Assembly (NCBI GenBank): GCA_000466585.1
Contig: KE993508.1
Coordinates: 463,140-493,935 of the forward strand
Length of the DNA: 30,796 nucleotides
From: Clostridiales bacterium oral taxon 876 str. F0540
Lineage (GTDB): Bacteria > Bacillota > Clostridia > Clostridiales > Clostridiaceae
Reading direction: 5' to 3'
Positions 15,400-22,136 of this stretch are shown here, piece by piece. Made by a program: the position numbers and the translations under genes. Below the pieces are notes generated by a model, which saw nothing but the letters and a program-made list of their open reading frames with translations, was not told the origin of the DNA and searched no databases. Position 1 is the first letter of the stretch, and each line of letters starts with the position of its first letter.

Positions 15400-15428
15400 A
15401 TAATATCATCTTTCTAAACCCCTGTAAA
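15400..15428 (-). promoter_or_regulatory. Promoter of the frl operon
   Basis: On the minus strand TTTACA (15423-15428) and TATTAT (15400-15405) are 17 bases apart, and the start is expected near 15393. The operator palindrome then covers the start region. The leader to frlB is about 65 bases. Confidence 0.6.
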
Positions 15429-15462
15429 TATATAATTTGTAATTTTTAGAATATTTCAAAAC

Positions 15463-16271
15463 TTATAATTCGATCTTTTTCCACAAGGGCTTTCTGTTTG
15501 TAAATACAGTAATATAACTAAATCCAGCTTCCATAGCCGCCTCTAAAGCAATACGTATATCTCTACCGACATCCTCTGCCTTATGTGCATCGGAGCCTAT
15601 AGTAAGTACTTCTCCTCCAAGTTTTTTGTAAAACTTTAAGACATCAATCCCTGGCATAGTTTCTTTTGGCTTTTGCCTTAGACCAGAAGTATTAATTTCA
15701 ATACCTTTACCCTTTTGTATAACCTTTTTCAAAACATATTGTAGGGAATCCATATAAGAACAAAGAGAAATTCTTTGATTGTAGAACTCAGTTCCATGTC
15801 TTTTTATTAAGTCTATATGCCCTAAACAATCAAAGTTTCCCCACTCAGTTAAAAGATTTAGCCTTTCCAAATACTTTTCTGCAAGCTCCTCAAGAGCAAT
15901 TTCCCCTAAGTTTAATTTGCTGATATCAAACTCTTTGTTAAGTTTGTGTACAGATCCAATAACATAATCGTAGCTATAGCTATCAAGAAGTGTTTCAACT
16001 ACCTGAGAACATATATAAGGCTGCCCTAGTTCTATTCCTGATTTAACTTGAATTTTTCCCTTAAACATTTCTCTTGCCTCAGATATCTTTTCTCTATAAT
16101 AGTTTAGATTGTAATTATTACTTCCCCAATCTGGTCTATGAGCCTCAAAATGTTCCGTTAAGCTATCTCTTTTATCCCCTTTTTTATTGCACTTAAGCAA
16201 ACATCCTTAATTGTATCTTCAGCATCCGGAGAAATGTTTGTATGGATATGATAATCATATAAATAGTACAT
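15463..16271 (-). pseudogene. PHP-domain phosphoesterase (HisJ/HisK-like), broken by one frameshift
   Basis: The intact start is ATG 16271, with AGAGG upstream, and reads YDYHIHTNISPDAEDTIKDV, a perfect PHP first motif. The frame ends at a TAA straddling 16160 after KKGIKEIA. Inserting one base near 16163/16164 would restore KEI-C-LTEHFEAHRPDW, which continues for about 240 residues to the stop at 15463. The remainder has the further PHP metal ligands (SGIELG, IGSVHKLN, LGHIDLIKRHG, IGSDAHKAEDVG). The protein would be about 270 residues, normal for histidinol-phosphatase-like PHP enzymes. The downstream part alone lacks the metal-binding first strand. Its own promoter region bears the second FrlR-like operator, tying it to fructosamine use. 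A sequencing error is possible. Confidence 0.85.
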
Positions 16272-16305
16272 GTACAACTTACCTCTTTTCTATTATTATT
16301 AATAA

Positions 16306-16330
16306 TATTATAACGTAATATAATGTATTA
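16306..16330 (-). promoter_or_regulatory. Second FrlR-like operator, upstream of the PHP gene
   Basis: This 25-bp site matches the frlB operator at 21 of 25 positions, sharing the core TATAACGT then ATATAATGTA. It lies 35 bases before the PHP start and overlaps the likely -10 region of a weak promoter (TTGATA then TATATT on the minus strand). Confidence 0.65.
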
Positions 16331-16850
16331 GTATTAAATATCAACAATTTTATTTGCACTGTTTTTTTATGATTATTTGATGATTTATTCTGAAAGAAAA
16401 AATAGAAACAAAGGAAGTCATTCAAAGTACTACAGATAACTAAAGTGTTATGTTTCATAATAATGAAAAGAGAAGTGTTTCGATTAATTAGCACACAGCA
16501 TGTGATGATTCTAATTTAATCCTAGCCTTTGAAGGTACGGTAGGTAATATTCATTTGAAGAGGACTGCAAAGAAAATCGACAATTCAAAGTGTGCTTGCT
16601 GATGAAAGATAAGAACATGGAATGAGACTTATTCATTTAAGAAGCTTTACTAAAGTTAAGATGGAGACCATGCTTATTATCTCATCAAACATATTATTCA
16701 TTGTATATGATTATATATTTTAAAATATTGACCCATCCTCCATTAGCCATACTGTTCTATGTAGTCATAAAATTCCTTTCCAAACCATAATTTTAGCAAA
16801 GTTAGTCACTTTAATGTAACCTTTTACTTACATTTACATATGTTGTACTA
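16331..16850. other. Gene-poor stretch with possible coding remnants
   Basis: This 520-base interval holds no convincing gene: no frame combines a ribosome site, adequate length and plausible protein. On the plus strand two short open stretches, around 16510-16602 (with LILAFEGTVGNIHLKR) and 16606-16710 (with TWNETYSFKKLY), look more protein-like than their surroundings and are cut by stops. They may be remains of a lost gene. I cannot assign a family. Confidence 0.4.
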
Positions 16851-16868
16851 GGACAAGCATGCTTGTCC
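16851..16868. promoter_or_regulatory. Perfect palindrome just upstream of the ymaF-like gene
   Basis: GGACAAGCATGCTTGTCC is a perfect 18-bp palindrome ending 9 bases before the ribosome site of the YmaF gene. A weak promoter-like pair (TTTACT, 17 bases, TACTAG) precedes it, which would place the dyad at the transcription start. It is a candidate operator, or a 5' hairpin in the message. Confidence 0.5.
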
Positions 16869-16888
16869 ACTATAAAAGGAGGGATGCT

Positions 16889-17350
16889 ATGTTTTATTCA
16901 AATAACAACTATATAAATGGCCAAGATAATTATTATTATTCTGGAAATCATCAAGAAAATGATCAAAACTATAATTACCAAAACCTTCAGCAGGAAAATA
17001 GACAGTGGAACCATTGTAATAAACACAAAAGTAACAGTTGTCAAACTCATGTTCATGAATACGAAGGAAGCACTAGAATTGCTGAGCAAAATGTAGATGC
17101 CCATAATCATAGGTTTGCTGGTGTCACTAGTCAGGCTATCCCTTATGGTAATAGTCATGTTCACAGGCTCCTAGGCAATTCTGACTTCTATGAAAACCAC
17201 CATCATGAGGTTGGAGCTGTAACCGGACCAGCTATACCTGTAGGTGACGGTAGACATGTTCACTTCGTATATGGGACAACTACTATGGATGATGGACATG
17301 TTCATCAATTTATTTTTGCAACGCTGATTGAAAACCCTATAGGTGACTAG
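16889..17350 (+). CDS. ymaF: YmaF-family histidine-rich protein
   Basis: This 153-residue soluble protein has an Asn/Gln/Tyr-rich low-complexity N-terminal part (residues 1-55) and then a His-rich domain matching the YmaF family. Repeated units contain H-x-H pairs: THVHEYEGST, AHNHRFAGVTSQAIPYGNSH, VHRLLG, ENHHHEVGAVTGPAIPVGDG and RHVHFV, ending DDGHVHQFIFATLIENPIGD. The paired histidines suggest metal binding, but no function is established. I chose ATG 16889 with AGGAGGG about 6 bases upstream over an upstream in-frame start whose codons run through the palindrome. A terminator follows at 17407. The asparagine-rich tail-like start hints at a spore or surface location, which is only inference. 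Confidence 0.85.
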   Translation: MFYSNNNYINGQDNYYYSGNHQENDQNYNYQNLQQENRQWNHCNKHKSNSCQTHVHEYEGSTRIAEQNVDAHNHRFAGVTSQAIPYGNSHVHRLLGNSDFYENHHHEVGAVTGPAIPVGDGRHVHFVYGTTTMDDGHVHQFIFATLIENPIGD

Positions 17351-17406
17351 CTTTTATAATGAGTCGCATTAACCTGTGACTAACATTTGTCTTTAAAATA
17401 AAAAAG

Positions 17407-17445
17407 CACCAGTGTTTGATTTATATATAACACTGGTGTTTCTAA
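17407..17445 (+). terminator. Terminator after the ymaF-like gene
   Basis: CACCAGTGTT (17407-17416) pairs perfectly with AACACTGGTG (17429-17438) around a 12-base AT loop. It is preceded by an A-run and followed by TTTCTAATTT, and can serve ymaF on the plus strand and tRNA-Glu on the minus strand. The rest of the 17351-17707 gap holds only the tRNA and AT-rich promoter sequence. Confidence 0.8.
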
Positions 17446-17447
17446 TT

Positions 17448-17522
17448 TGGTGACTCCTAGGGGAATCGAACCCCTGATACCACCTTGAGAGGGTGGTGTC
17501 TTGACCGCTTGACCAAGGAGCC
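17448..17522 (-). tRNA. tRNA-Glu, anticodon CTC
   Basis: The 75-base minus-strand gene folds as a full cloverleaf. The acceptor is GGCTCCT/AGGAGTC with one G-U pair, followed by a D arm TTGGTCAAGCGGTCAAGA. The anticodon stem CCACC/GGTGG has loop CTCTCAA (anticodon CTC, reading GAG), and the T arm is GGGG-TTCGATT-CCCC. CCA is encoded at the 3' end. It stands alone, away from any rRNA. The CTC form complements the usual TTC isoacceptor. Confidence 0.95.
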
Positions 17523-17707
17523 TCGTATTTATTTAACATATAAATATTAACTTCTAAAGATAAAAATGTCTAATAGAAATTTTTAATAGTTGGATATTAA
17601 TAAATTTGATTTTTATATAATTATTTTCTTGTAATCTTAAGTAACGGATAAAAATCTTTTTTGTGGTAACATTAATTATATAATCTTCTAAGTGGGAGTT
17701 CTCGATT

Positions 17708-18265
17708 ATGTGTTTAATTGTCTATAATTTTGCCTCTAAATTTAATATAATAGATACACTGCTAATAGCTTTTTTTATAGCTTGGATTATAATAGCTTAC
17801 AAATATTCTGATTGGAAAAATTGGAGAACCTATTATCCTACAATAATATTTTGGGGTTTAGGCGACATGATTTACAATGTAATATTTTGTGATACTCCAC
17901 TATGGAAGTATGCTGATCCATGGTTTGGACATATTCTGTCAGATATATTAACCATGGTAATTATTTTCCCCTGTGCTGCATTACTATACTTAACTCATTT
18001 TCCAAAAACAGTTTATAAAAAAATTGCATATATCTTTTTTTGGGTATTTACCTTTACCGGAATTGAATTTATCTTTACTAAGCTTGGCTCTATAATATAT
18101 TTTAATTCTTGGACAATAATCTGGTCTGCAGTTCACAATACGTACCAATTCTTTTTACTGAGACTTCACCATCATAATCCTTTACTAGCTTGGGCTGCTG
18201 CTTTTTTAATACTTGCAGTTATAATGTCGATATTTAAAATACCTTTTTCAATACTGACTAAATAA
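17708..18265 (+). CDS. CBO0543-family membrane protein
   Basis: This 185-residue protein has about five hydrophobic helices and the pattern DWKNWRTYYPTIIFWGLGDM, YNVIFCD, PLWKY and HILSDILTMVIIFPC, seen in CBO0543-type proteins of Clostridia and Bacilli. Its role is unknown; the family is membrane-bound with short loops and no visible enzyme motif. A GGGAG site about 7 bases upstream supports ATG 17708. It is monocistronic, followed by a shared terminator at 18294-18328 and by the convergent hsp20 gene. Confidence 0.75.
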   Translation: MCLIVYNFASKFNIIDTLLIAFFIAWIIIAYKYSDWKNWRTYYPTIIFWGLGDMIYNVIFCDTPLWKYADPWFGHILSDILTMVIIFPCAALLYLTHFPKTVYKKIAYIFFWVFTFTGIEFIFTKLGSIIYFNSWTIIWSAVHNTYQFFLLRLHHHNPLLAWAAAFLILAVIMSIFKIPFSILTK

Positions 18266-18293
18266 AACATAATTTTTTAAAATTTAGCTAACA

Positions 18294-18328
18294 TAATAAA
18301 AGCGCAGCTTAATGCAGCGCTTTTATTA
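18294..18328. terminator. Bidirectional terminator between CBO0543-type gene and hsp20
   Basis: A 12-bp perfect stem (TAATAAAAGCGC at 18294-18305, GCGCTTTTATTA at 18317-18328) has an 11-base loop, with T-runs on either strand. Confidence 0.85.
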
Positions 18329-18343
18329 ACTGAAAGTCTAACT

Positions 18344-18790
18344 TTAATGAATATCAATTTTTCTCTTTTTCTCTTTACCTTTGTTTAACTTTGGAAGAGT
18401 GATCTTTAATACACCATCATTAAAGTACGCATCAATATTATTTTCATCTACATTATCAATATAAAAGCTTCGTTTGAATTCCCCATAGTGTCTTTCGCGT
18501 CTAACGTAGTTTTCTTTCTTATCCTCTATGGAATCCTCTCTTTTTGCACTTATAACTAAATAATTGTTGTCAAAATCTATGGTTATAGCTTCCTTTTTTA
18601 CTCCTGGAAGTTCTGCTTCTACAAGATAGTTTACATCCGTTTCCTTTAAATCAACCTTGAAGTTTCCATGCATATTGCTCATCGCTGTAAGTAAGTCATC
18701 CTCAAAGAAGTTTTTTAAAAACGGTGAAAAGAAATCATCTCCTCTAGACAAATTGTTTCTTCTAAAAGGTATCATTTCAAACATTTTCAA
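18344..18790 (-). CDS. hsp18: Small heat shock protein, Hsp20/alpha-crystallin family (Hsp18-like)
   Basis: This 148-residue cytoplasmic holdase chaperone starts MKMFEMIPFRRNNLSRGDDF, like clostridial Hsp18. Its alpha-crystallin domain runs from about residue 40 to 140: FKVDLKETDVNYLVEAELPG, VRRERHYGEFKRSFYI and the A-x-x-x-x-G-V-L motif NDGVLKITLP. Its length is the usual one for this group. The ATG at 18790 follows AGGAGG. The strong CtsR heptad repeat at 18931-18947 indicates heat-inducible repression by CtsR. The start could also be taken as MFEMIPFRR two codons later, but 18790 fits the ribosome site. Confidence 0.93.
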   Translation of the reverse strand: MKMFEMIPFRRNNLSRGDDFFSPFLKNFFEDDLLTAMSNMHGNFKVDLKETDVNYLVEAELPGVKKEAITIDFDNNYLVISAKREDSIEDKKENYVRRERHYGEFKRSFYIDNVDENNIDAYFNDGVLKITLPKLNKGKEKKRKIDIH

Positions 18791-18917
18791 ATTCCTCCTT
18801 TAATTTTAATTTTTCATCTTGTTTGGAGCACTGAGTAACTTTAGGCTCTCACTTCCATCAAAATGAGCTAATTAAATGTTTATTACTGCCAAAACCATAT
18901 TTTTACCTTACAGCTAT

Positions 18918-18947
18918 ATAATATAGCATAAGTCAAAGAAAGTCAAA
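18918..18947 (-). promoter_or_regulatory. hsp20 promoter with CtsR operator
   Basis: On the minus strand TTGACT (18941-18946) and TATTAT (18918-18923) are 17 bases apart. On the plus strand AGTCAAA-GAA-AGTCAAA (18931-18947) is a direct heptad repeat with a three-base spacer, matching the CtsR consensus (RGTCAAA, 3 bases, RGTCAAA). It covers the -35 and spacer, a position that blocks polymerase. The leader to the gene is about 120 bases. Confidence 0.85.
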
Positions 18948-19259
18948 GTCTAAAATATAAAGCAATTTCAAACTAAGTATAGTAATCTAATATAATTTTT
19001 ATATAATTTATTCTATTAAAATTTTTTTAAAATAATCTAGGTTTTTTGAGTAAATTCAATATGTATTATAGAAATGAATCTATTTATTAGAGTGAAAGGA
19101 AGTATCGAATTTTTTTATTATATTTATCGAAATGTATAAAATCCGTCACACAACTTGTCCACCAGCATACTTTGTATTAGAAAATCTTTTGCTTAATCCT
19201 GCGGGCAAAGTTTAAAGTTAAGCTTAAGATTTTAATATATTTTAATGGAGATGGAATAT
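18948..19259 (+). promoter_or_regulatory. Upstream region of the DUF11-like pair, possible sporulation promoter
   Basis: This AT-rich stretch contains no gene. CATACTTT (19166-19173) resembles the -10 of sigma-E/sigma-K promoters, and GTCACA lies about 14 bases upstream. This is weak evidence. Otherwise I see nothing definite between the hsp20 promoter and the start at 19260. Confidence 0.3.
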
Positions 19260-19664
19260 ATGGCTGAAAATATTGTTAAGGTTTATAAAAATGATGTTTA
19301 TTTTGAGAATCTAGATGTAAAGAGAGATTTTACTGTTTTAGACACAGATTTATTATCTATAACTAACAAATTAGTTCCAGATACAATGGATGTATTCTTT
19401 AAAGGAGAAACTATTAAGTTTGAAATTAATGTTACAAATGGTACAGGCGGAAATATACCTGTATTTAAGATAGTTGATGATTTCTCAGCTGCTATTACCG
19501 TTACTGATGTTAAGTTAACTGCTGATGCGGCTGCAGGTATAGTATTGACATGGTCCGGAAAAGGTGATCCAAATGCTAACCATGTAGAAGTTAATGCAGC
19601 ATCATTCTTAAGTGCTGCACCTACTAACACCTTTAAACTAGAAGTTACAGGAACAGCTAACTAA
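19260..19664 (+). CDS. Small DUF11-like beta-sandwich protein, possible spore surface protein
   Basis: This protein of about 134 residues has no signal peptide, membrane segment or cell-wall anchor. Residues about 40-134 look like a truncated immunoglobulin-like DUF11 repeat: VFFKGETIKFEINVTNGTGG then IPVFKIVDDFSAAITVTDVK and a C-terminal NTFKLEVTGTAN. I chose ATG 19260, with GGAG 9 bases upstream, over ATG 19245, which overlaps that site. A 15-bp hairpin and a second DUF11 gene follow, so the two are probably cotranscribed. The spore appendage proteins P29a and P29b of Clostridium taeniosporum are DUF11 proteins, and a spore-surface role is a reasonable guess. It is not demonstrated. Confidence 0.65.
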   Translation: MAENIVKVYKNDVYFENLDVKRDFTVLDTDLLSITNKLVPDTMDVFFKGETIKFEINVTNGTGGNIPVFKIVDDFSAAITVTDVKLTADAAAGIVLTWSGKGDPNANHVEVNAASFLSAAPTNTFKLEVTGTAN

Positions 19665-19671
19665 TATATTC

Positions 19672-19706
19672 GTCTAATGAGTTATGCTTCTCATAACTCA
19701 TTAGAC
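19672..19706 (+). other. Perfect 15-bp hairpin between the two DUF11 genes
   Basis: GTCTAATGAGTTATG (19672-19686) and its exact complement (19692-19706) enclose a five-base loop CTTCT. No U-run follows; the next gene's AAGGAG begins 14 bases later. This looks like an intercistronic RNA hairpin (stability, processing or attenuation) rather than a full terminator. Confidence 0.75.
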
Positions 19707-19733
19707 CCATATAAGTATTCAAGGAGTGTTAAC

Positions 19734-20252
19734 ATGAAAATTCGGGACCAAAATGCATCGATTGCTCCGGTTAAAGTTACAAATACTGCAAAAATCAATG
19801 TATATGGAAGATTTATAAAAGAAGCATCTGTAACTTTTTATATCATTGACAAATCTGCAGATTTGATGGTTGTTAAAACCTGTGACAAGTCACAACTACA
19901 AATAGGGGAATTACTAACCTATACGCTAAAAGTTACAAACAATGGGCCTTTCGATGCAACTAATGTTATTTTAAAAGATTTACTGCCGCAGCAATTAGAA
20001 ATAGTTTTCATCAATGCTCCATCTATACCATATATTATAGATAATGGTATCGTAACTTTTGAAATAGGCTCCCTTGAAAAAGCAGAAATTGTACTTGTAA
20101 CTATAGCTGTCAAGCCTAGCAAAGCAGGAACAATAGAAAACTTTTCCTGGGTTTCTGCAAGCGAATTTGATCCAAACCCATATAACAATTATTCTAAAGT
20201 AGCTGCTATTGTTGTTAGCCCTCCTTCTAGAGGTATCATCTTCCTTCCGTGA
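19734..20252 (+). CDS. DUF11 domain protein, possible spore surface protein
   Basis: This 172-residue protein has one clear DUF11 domain from about residue 42 to 155, with the family signature DLMVVKTCDKSQLQIGELLT, YTLKVTNNGPFDATNVILKD, LLPQQLEIV, then FDPNPYNNYSKV near the end. A small N-terminal region precedes it, and the tail ends SPPSRGIIFLP. No signal peptide or anchor is seen, which fits assembly inside the mother cell rather than secretion. I chose ATG 19734 because AAGGAG lies 7 bases upstream; an earlier in-frame ATG (19677) falls in the hairpin. The gene ends before a terminator at 20263. Role inferred only from DUF11 spore proteins elsewhere. Confidence 0.8.
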   Translation: MKIRDQNASIAPVKVTNTAKINVYGRFIKEASVTFYIIDKSADLMVVKTCDKSQLQIGELLTYTLKVTNNGPFDATNVILKDLLPQQLEIVFINAPSIPYIIDNGIVTFEIGSLEKAEIVLVTIAVKPSKAGTIENFSWVSASEFDPNPYNNYSKVAAIVVSPPSRGIIFLP

Positions 20253-20262
20253 AGCATATCTG

Positions 20263-20296
20263 GAACGATTAACTTAAAGTTAATCGTTCTTTCTTA
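20263..20296 (+). terminator. Terminator of the DUF11 pair
   Basis: An 11-bp perfect stem (GAACGATTAAC at 20263-20273, GTTAATCGTTC at 20279-20289) with loop TTAAA is followed by TTTCTTAT. Confidence 0.85.
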
Positions 20297-20368
20297 TGTA
20301 GTATTTATCTTTCAAGCATATACTTTGAAGCAATTATGTGATAATTATTAAATTTTTTTAAAAAAGTA

Positions 20369-20397
20369 TTGATTATAATAGAAAAATAGTATATTAT
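20369..20397 (+). promoter_or_regulatory. Promoter of the PTS gene
   Basis: TTGATT (20369-20374) and TATTAT (20392-20397) are separated by 17 bases. The expected start near 20404 gives a 250-base leader that includes the antiterminator-type terminator. Confidence 0.6.
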
Positions 20398-20425
20398 AAA
20401 AATGTAAATGAATACAGAACTTATT

Positions 20426-20460
20426 TTGAGGCGTGTAACCGATTAAATTTGGGCAATAGC
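20426..20460 (+). promoter_or_regulatory. RAT-like antiterminator target in the PTS leader
   Basis: The segment reads TTTGAGGCGTGTAACCGA and then TTAAATTTGGGCAATAGCT. The pair TGTNAC with GGCAA around a short stem (CCGA/TTGG) resembles the ribonucleic antiterminator targets bound by BglG/LicT/GlcT proteins. It overlaps the first bases of the terminator arm at 20458, as such sites do. A CcpA-like sequence (20434-20447) is also present, one base off consensus. Support is moderate because the lower stem pairs poorly. Confidence 0.5.
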
Positions 20461-20498
20461 TGAAAAGGATTATAATTTTTCCTTTTCAGCTTTTTTAT
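20458..20498 (+). terminator. Leader terminator upstream of the PTS gene
   Basis: AGCTGAAAAGGA (20458-20469) pairs with TCCTTTTCAGCT (20480-20491) over 12 bases with a 10-base loop, followed by TTTTTATTT. It lies about 160 bases before the coding start and after the predicted promoter, so it ends the transcript unless antiterminated. The remaining leader (20499-20656) is AT-rich, with a 7-bp inverted repeat (20526-20555) and no gene. Confidence 0.85.
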
Positions 20499-20656
20499 TT
20501 ACCTGAATTTAGTCTATTTATGCTACCCTAAAAGGCCTAAGATATCAATTTAGGGAATTATAAGTCAAGCCTTATGCTATATTCTGTATTTATGATCATA
20601 TTATATCTAATGATGAAAATCTTAAAATAATAAATAAAAGGAGGAGGAGCTTCATT

Positions 20657-22093
20657 ATGATGAAGTATCTACAAAGACTAGGAAAATCTTTAATGCTTCC
20701 GGTAGCGGCTTTACCTGTTGCAAGTATATTGATGGGTATTGGTTACTGGATAGACCCTACTGGATGGGGTGCAAACAGTGTTGTATCAGCTTTCCTTTTA
20801 AAAGCAGGCGGTTCTTTAATTGACAACATGGCTATCTTGTTTGCAATTGGTGTAGCTGTAGGAATGTCTGATGATAATGACGGTACTGCAGGACTTGCAG
20901 GACTTGTTTCTTGGCTTGTAATTACAACATTACTTGCTCCAGGTGCTGTAGGAATGTTTAAGCACATTGACGTTAAAGCAGTAGACCCAGCATTTTCAAA
21001 AATCCAAACTCAATTTATTGGTATCGTAGCTGGTTTAATAGGTGCTCACTGCTATAACAAATTCAAAGGAACAAAATTACCTGATGCTTTAGGCTTCTTC
21101 AGCGGAAAACGAAGTGTTGCCATAGTAACAGCAGCAATGTCAATTTTAGCAGCCCTTATATTATTCTTTATTTGGCCTGTTGTTTACGGCGCATTAGTAT
21201 CTTTTGGTAAAGCAATTGTATCCACAGGTGCTATCGGTGCAGGTATATATGCATTCTTTAACAGATTGTTAATACCATTTGGTCTTCACCATGCACTTAA
21301 CTCCGTATTCTGGTTCGACGTAGCTGGAATAAATGACCTTGGTAACTTCTGGTCAGGTAAAGGAGTACTTGGTCAAACTGGTATGTACATGACTGGATTC
21401 TTCCCAGTAATGATGTTTGGTCTTCCAGCTGGTGCGTTAGCTATGTATCATACTGCTAAAGACAAAAAGAAGAAGGTTGTTTATGGTTTACTATTAGCAG
21501 CAGCATTATCTTCCTTCTTTACAGGAGTTACAGAACCAATGGAATTTGCATTCATGTTCCTAGCTCCAGGATTATATGTAGTTCACGCTCTATTAACAGG
21601 TATTTCAGCAGCAGTTTGTGCTCTTCTACCAGTTAGAGCAGGCTTTAACTTCAGTGCTGGTTTCGTTGACTGGTTCTTAAGCTTTAAGGCTCCGATGGCT
21701 AAGAATCCTCTTATGTTAATCGTAATTGGTTTAGTATTTGCAGTTATATACTATGTAGTATTCCGTTTCGTAATCACACACTGGAACTTAAAAACACCTG
21801 GTAGAGAAGATGATGAAGAAGATGAAGTTAATGTAAAACTTTCAAACAATAATTATACAGAAGTGGCATCCATCATACTTAAAGGTGTTGGAGGAAAAGA
21901 AAACGTAACATCAATAGATAATTGTGTAACTAGATTACGTTTAACTATCAAAGACCAGGCTGTGGTAAATGAAAAAGTTATAAAATCTGCTGGTGTAGCA
22001 GGTGTTATAAGACCTGGAAAAACTAGTTTACAAGTTATTGTAGGAACTCAAGTACAATTTGTAGCAGATGAATTTAAAAAATTATGTAAATAA
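20657..22093 (+). CDS. nagE: PTS transporter subunit IICB, N-acetylglucosamine-type
   Basis: This 478-residue membrane protein imports and phosphorylates its sugar using phosphate from HPr via a IIA partner. The EIIC domain spans about 1-380 with ten or so hydrophobic helices, starting LQRLGKSLMLPVAALPVASI, with IPFGLHHALNSVFWFDVAGI and FFTGVTEPMEFAFMFLAPGL. This LHHALNSVFWF stretch resembles GlcNAc permeases. A flexible linker rich in Asp/Glu (about 383-392) leads to the EIIB domain, whose phosphorylated Cys423 sits in DNCVTRLR. No IIA domain is present, so a separate IIA (for example from a glucose system) is needed. ATG 20657 follows GGAGGAGG. It is monocistronic. Confidence 0.9.
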   Translation: MMKYLQRLGKSLMLPVAALPVASILMGIGYWIDPTGWGANSVVSAFLLKAGGSLIDNMAILFAIGVAVGMSDDNDGTAGLAGLVSWLVITTLLAPGAVGMFKHIDVKAVDPAFSKIQTQFIGIVAGLIGAHCYNKFKGTKLPDALGFFSGKRSVAIVTAAMSILAALILFFIWPVVYGALVSFGKAIVSTGAIGAGIYAFFNRLLIPFGLHHALNSVFWFDVAGINDLGNFWSGKGVLGQTGMYMTGFFPVMMFGLPAGALAMYHTAKDKKKKVVYGLLLAAALSSFFTGVTEPMEFAFMFLAPGLYVVHALLTGISAAVCALLPVRAGFNFSAGFVDWFLSFKAPMAKNPLMLIVIGLVFAVIYYVVFRFVITHWNLKTPGREDDEEDEVNVKLSNNNYTEVASIILKGVGGKENVTSIDNCVTRLRLTIKDQAVVNEKVIKSAGVAGVIRPGKTSLQVIVGTQVQFVADEFKKLCK

Positions 22094-22132
22094 TATAAAG
22101 GGATGCTGATAAAATCAGCATCCCTTTATATT
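22092..22132. terminator. Bidirectional terminator between nagE and the MBL gene
   Basis: A perfect 19-bp inverted repeat (22092-22110 and 22114-22132) with core GGGATGCTGAT is followed by short T stretches on each side. It overlaps the PTS stop codon and ends just before the minus-strand MBL stop. Confidence 0.9.
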
Positions 22133-22136
22133 ACCC

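Noticed and set aside
16279..16494. Minus-strand frame of 71 codons upstream of the PHP gene
   Set aside because: Ile/Leu/Asn-rich low complexity from AT-rich DNA, no ribosome site, and it covers the operator region; not a credible gene.
20434..20447. CcpA cre site TGTAACCGATTAAA
   Set aside because: It is one base off a degenerate consensus and sits inside the RAT-like RNA element, so the match is best explained by that.
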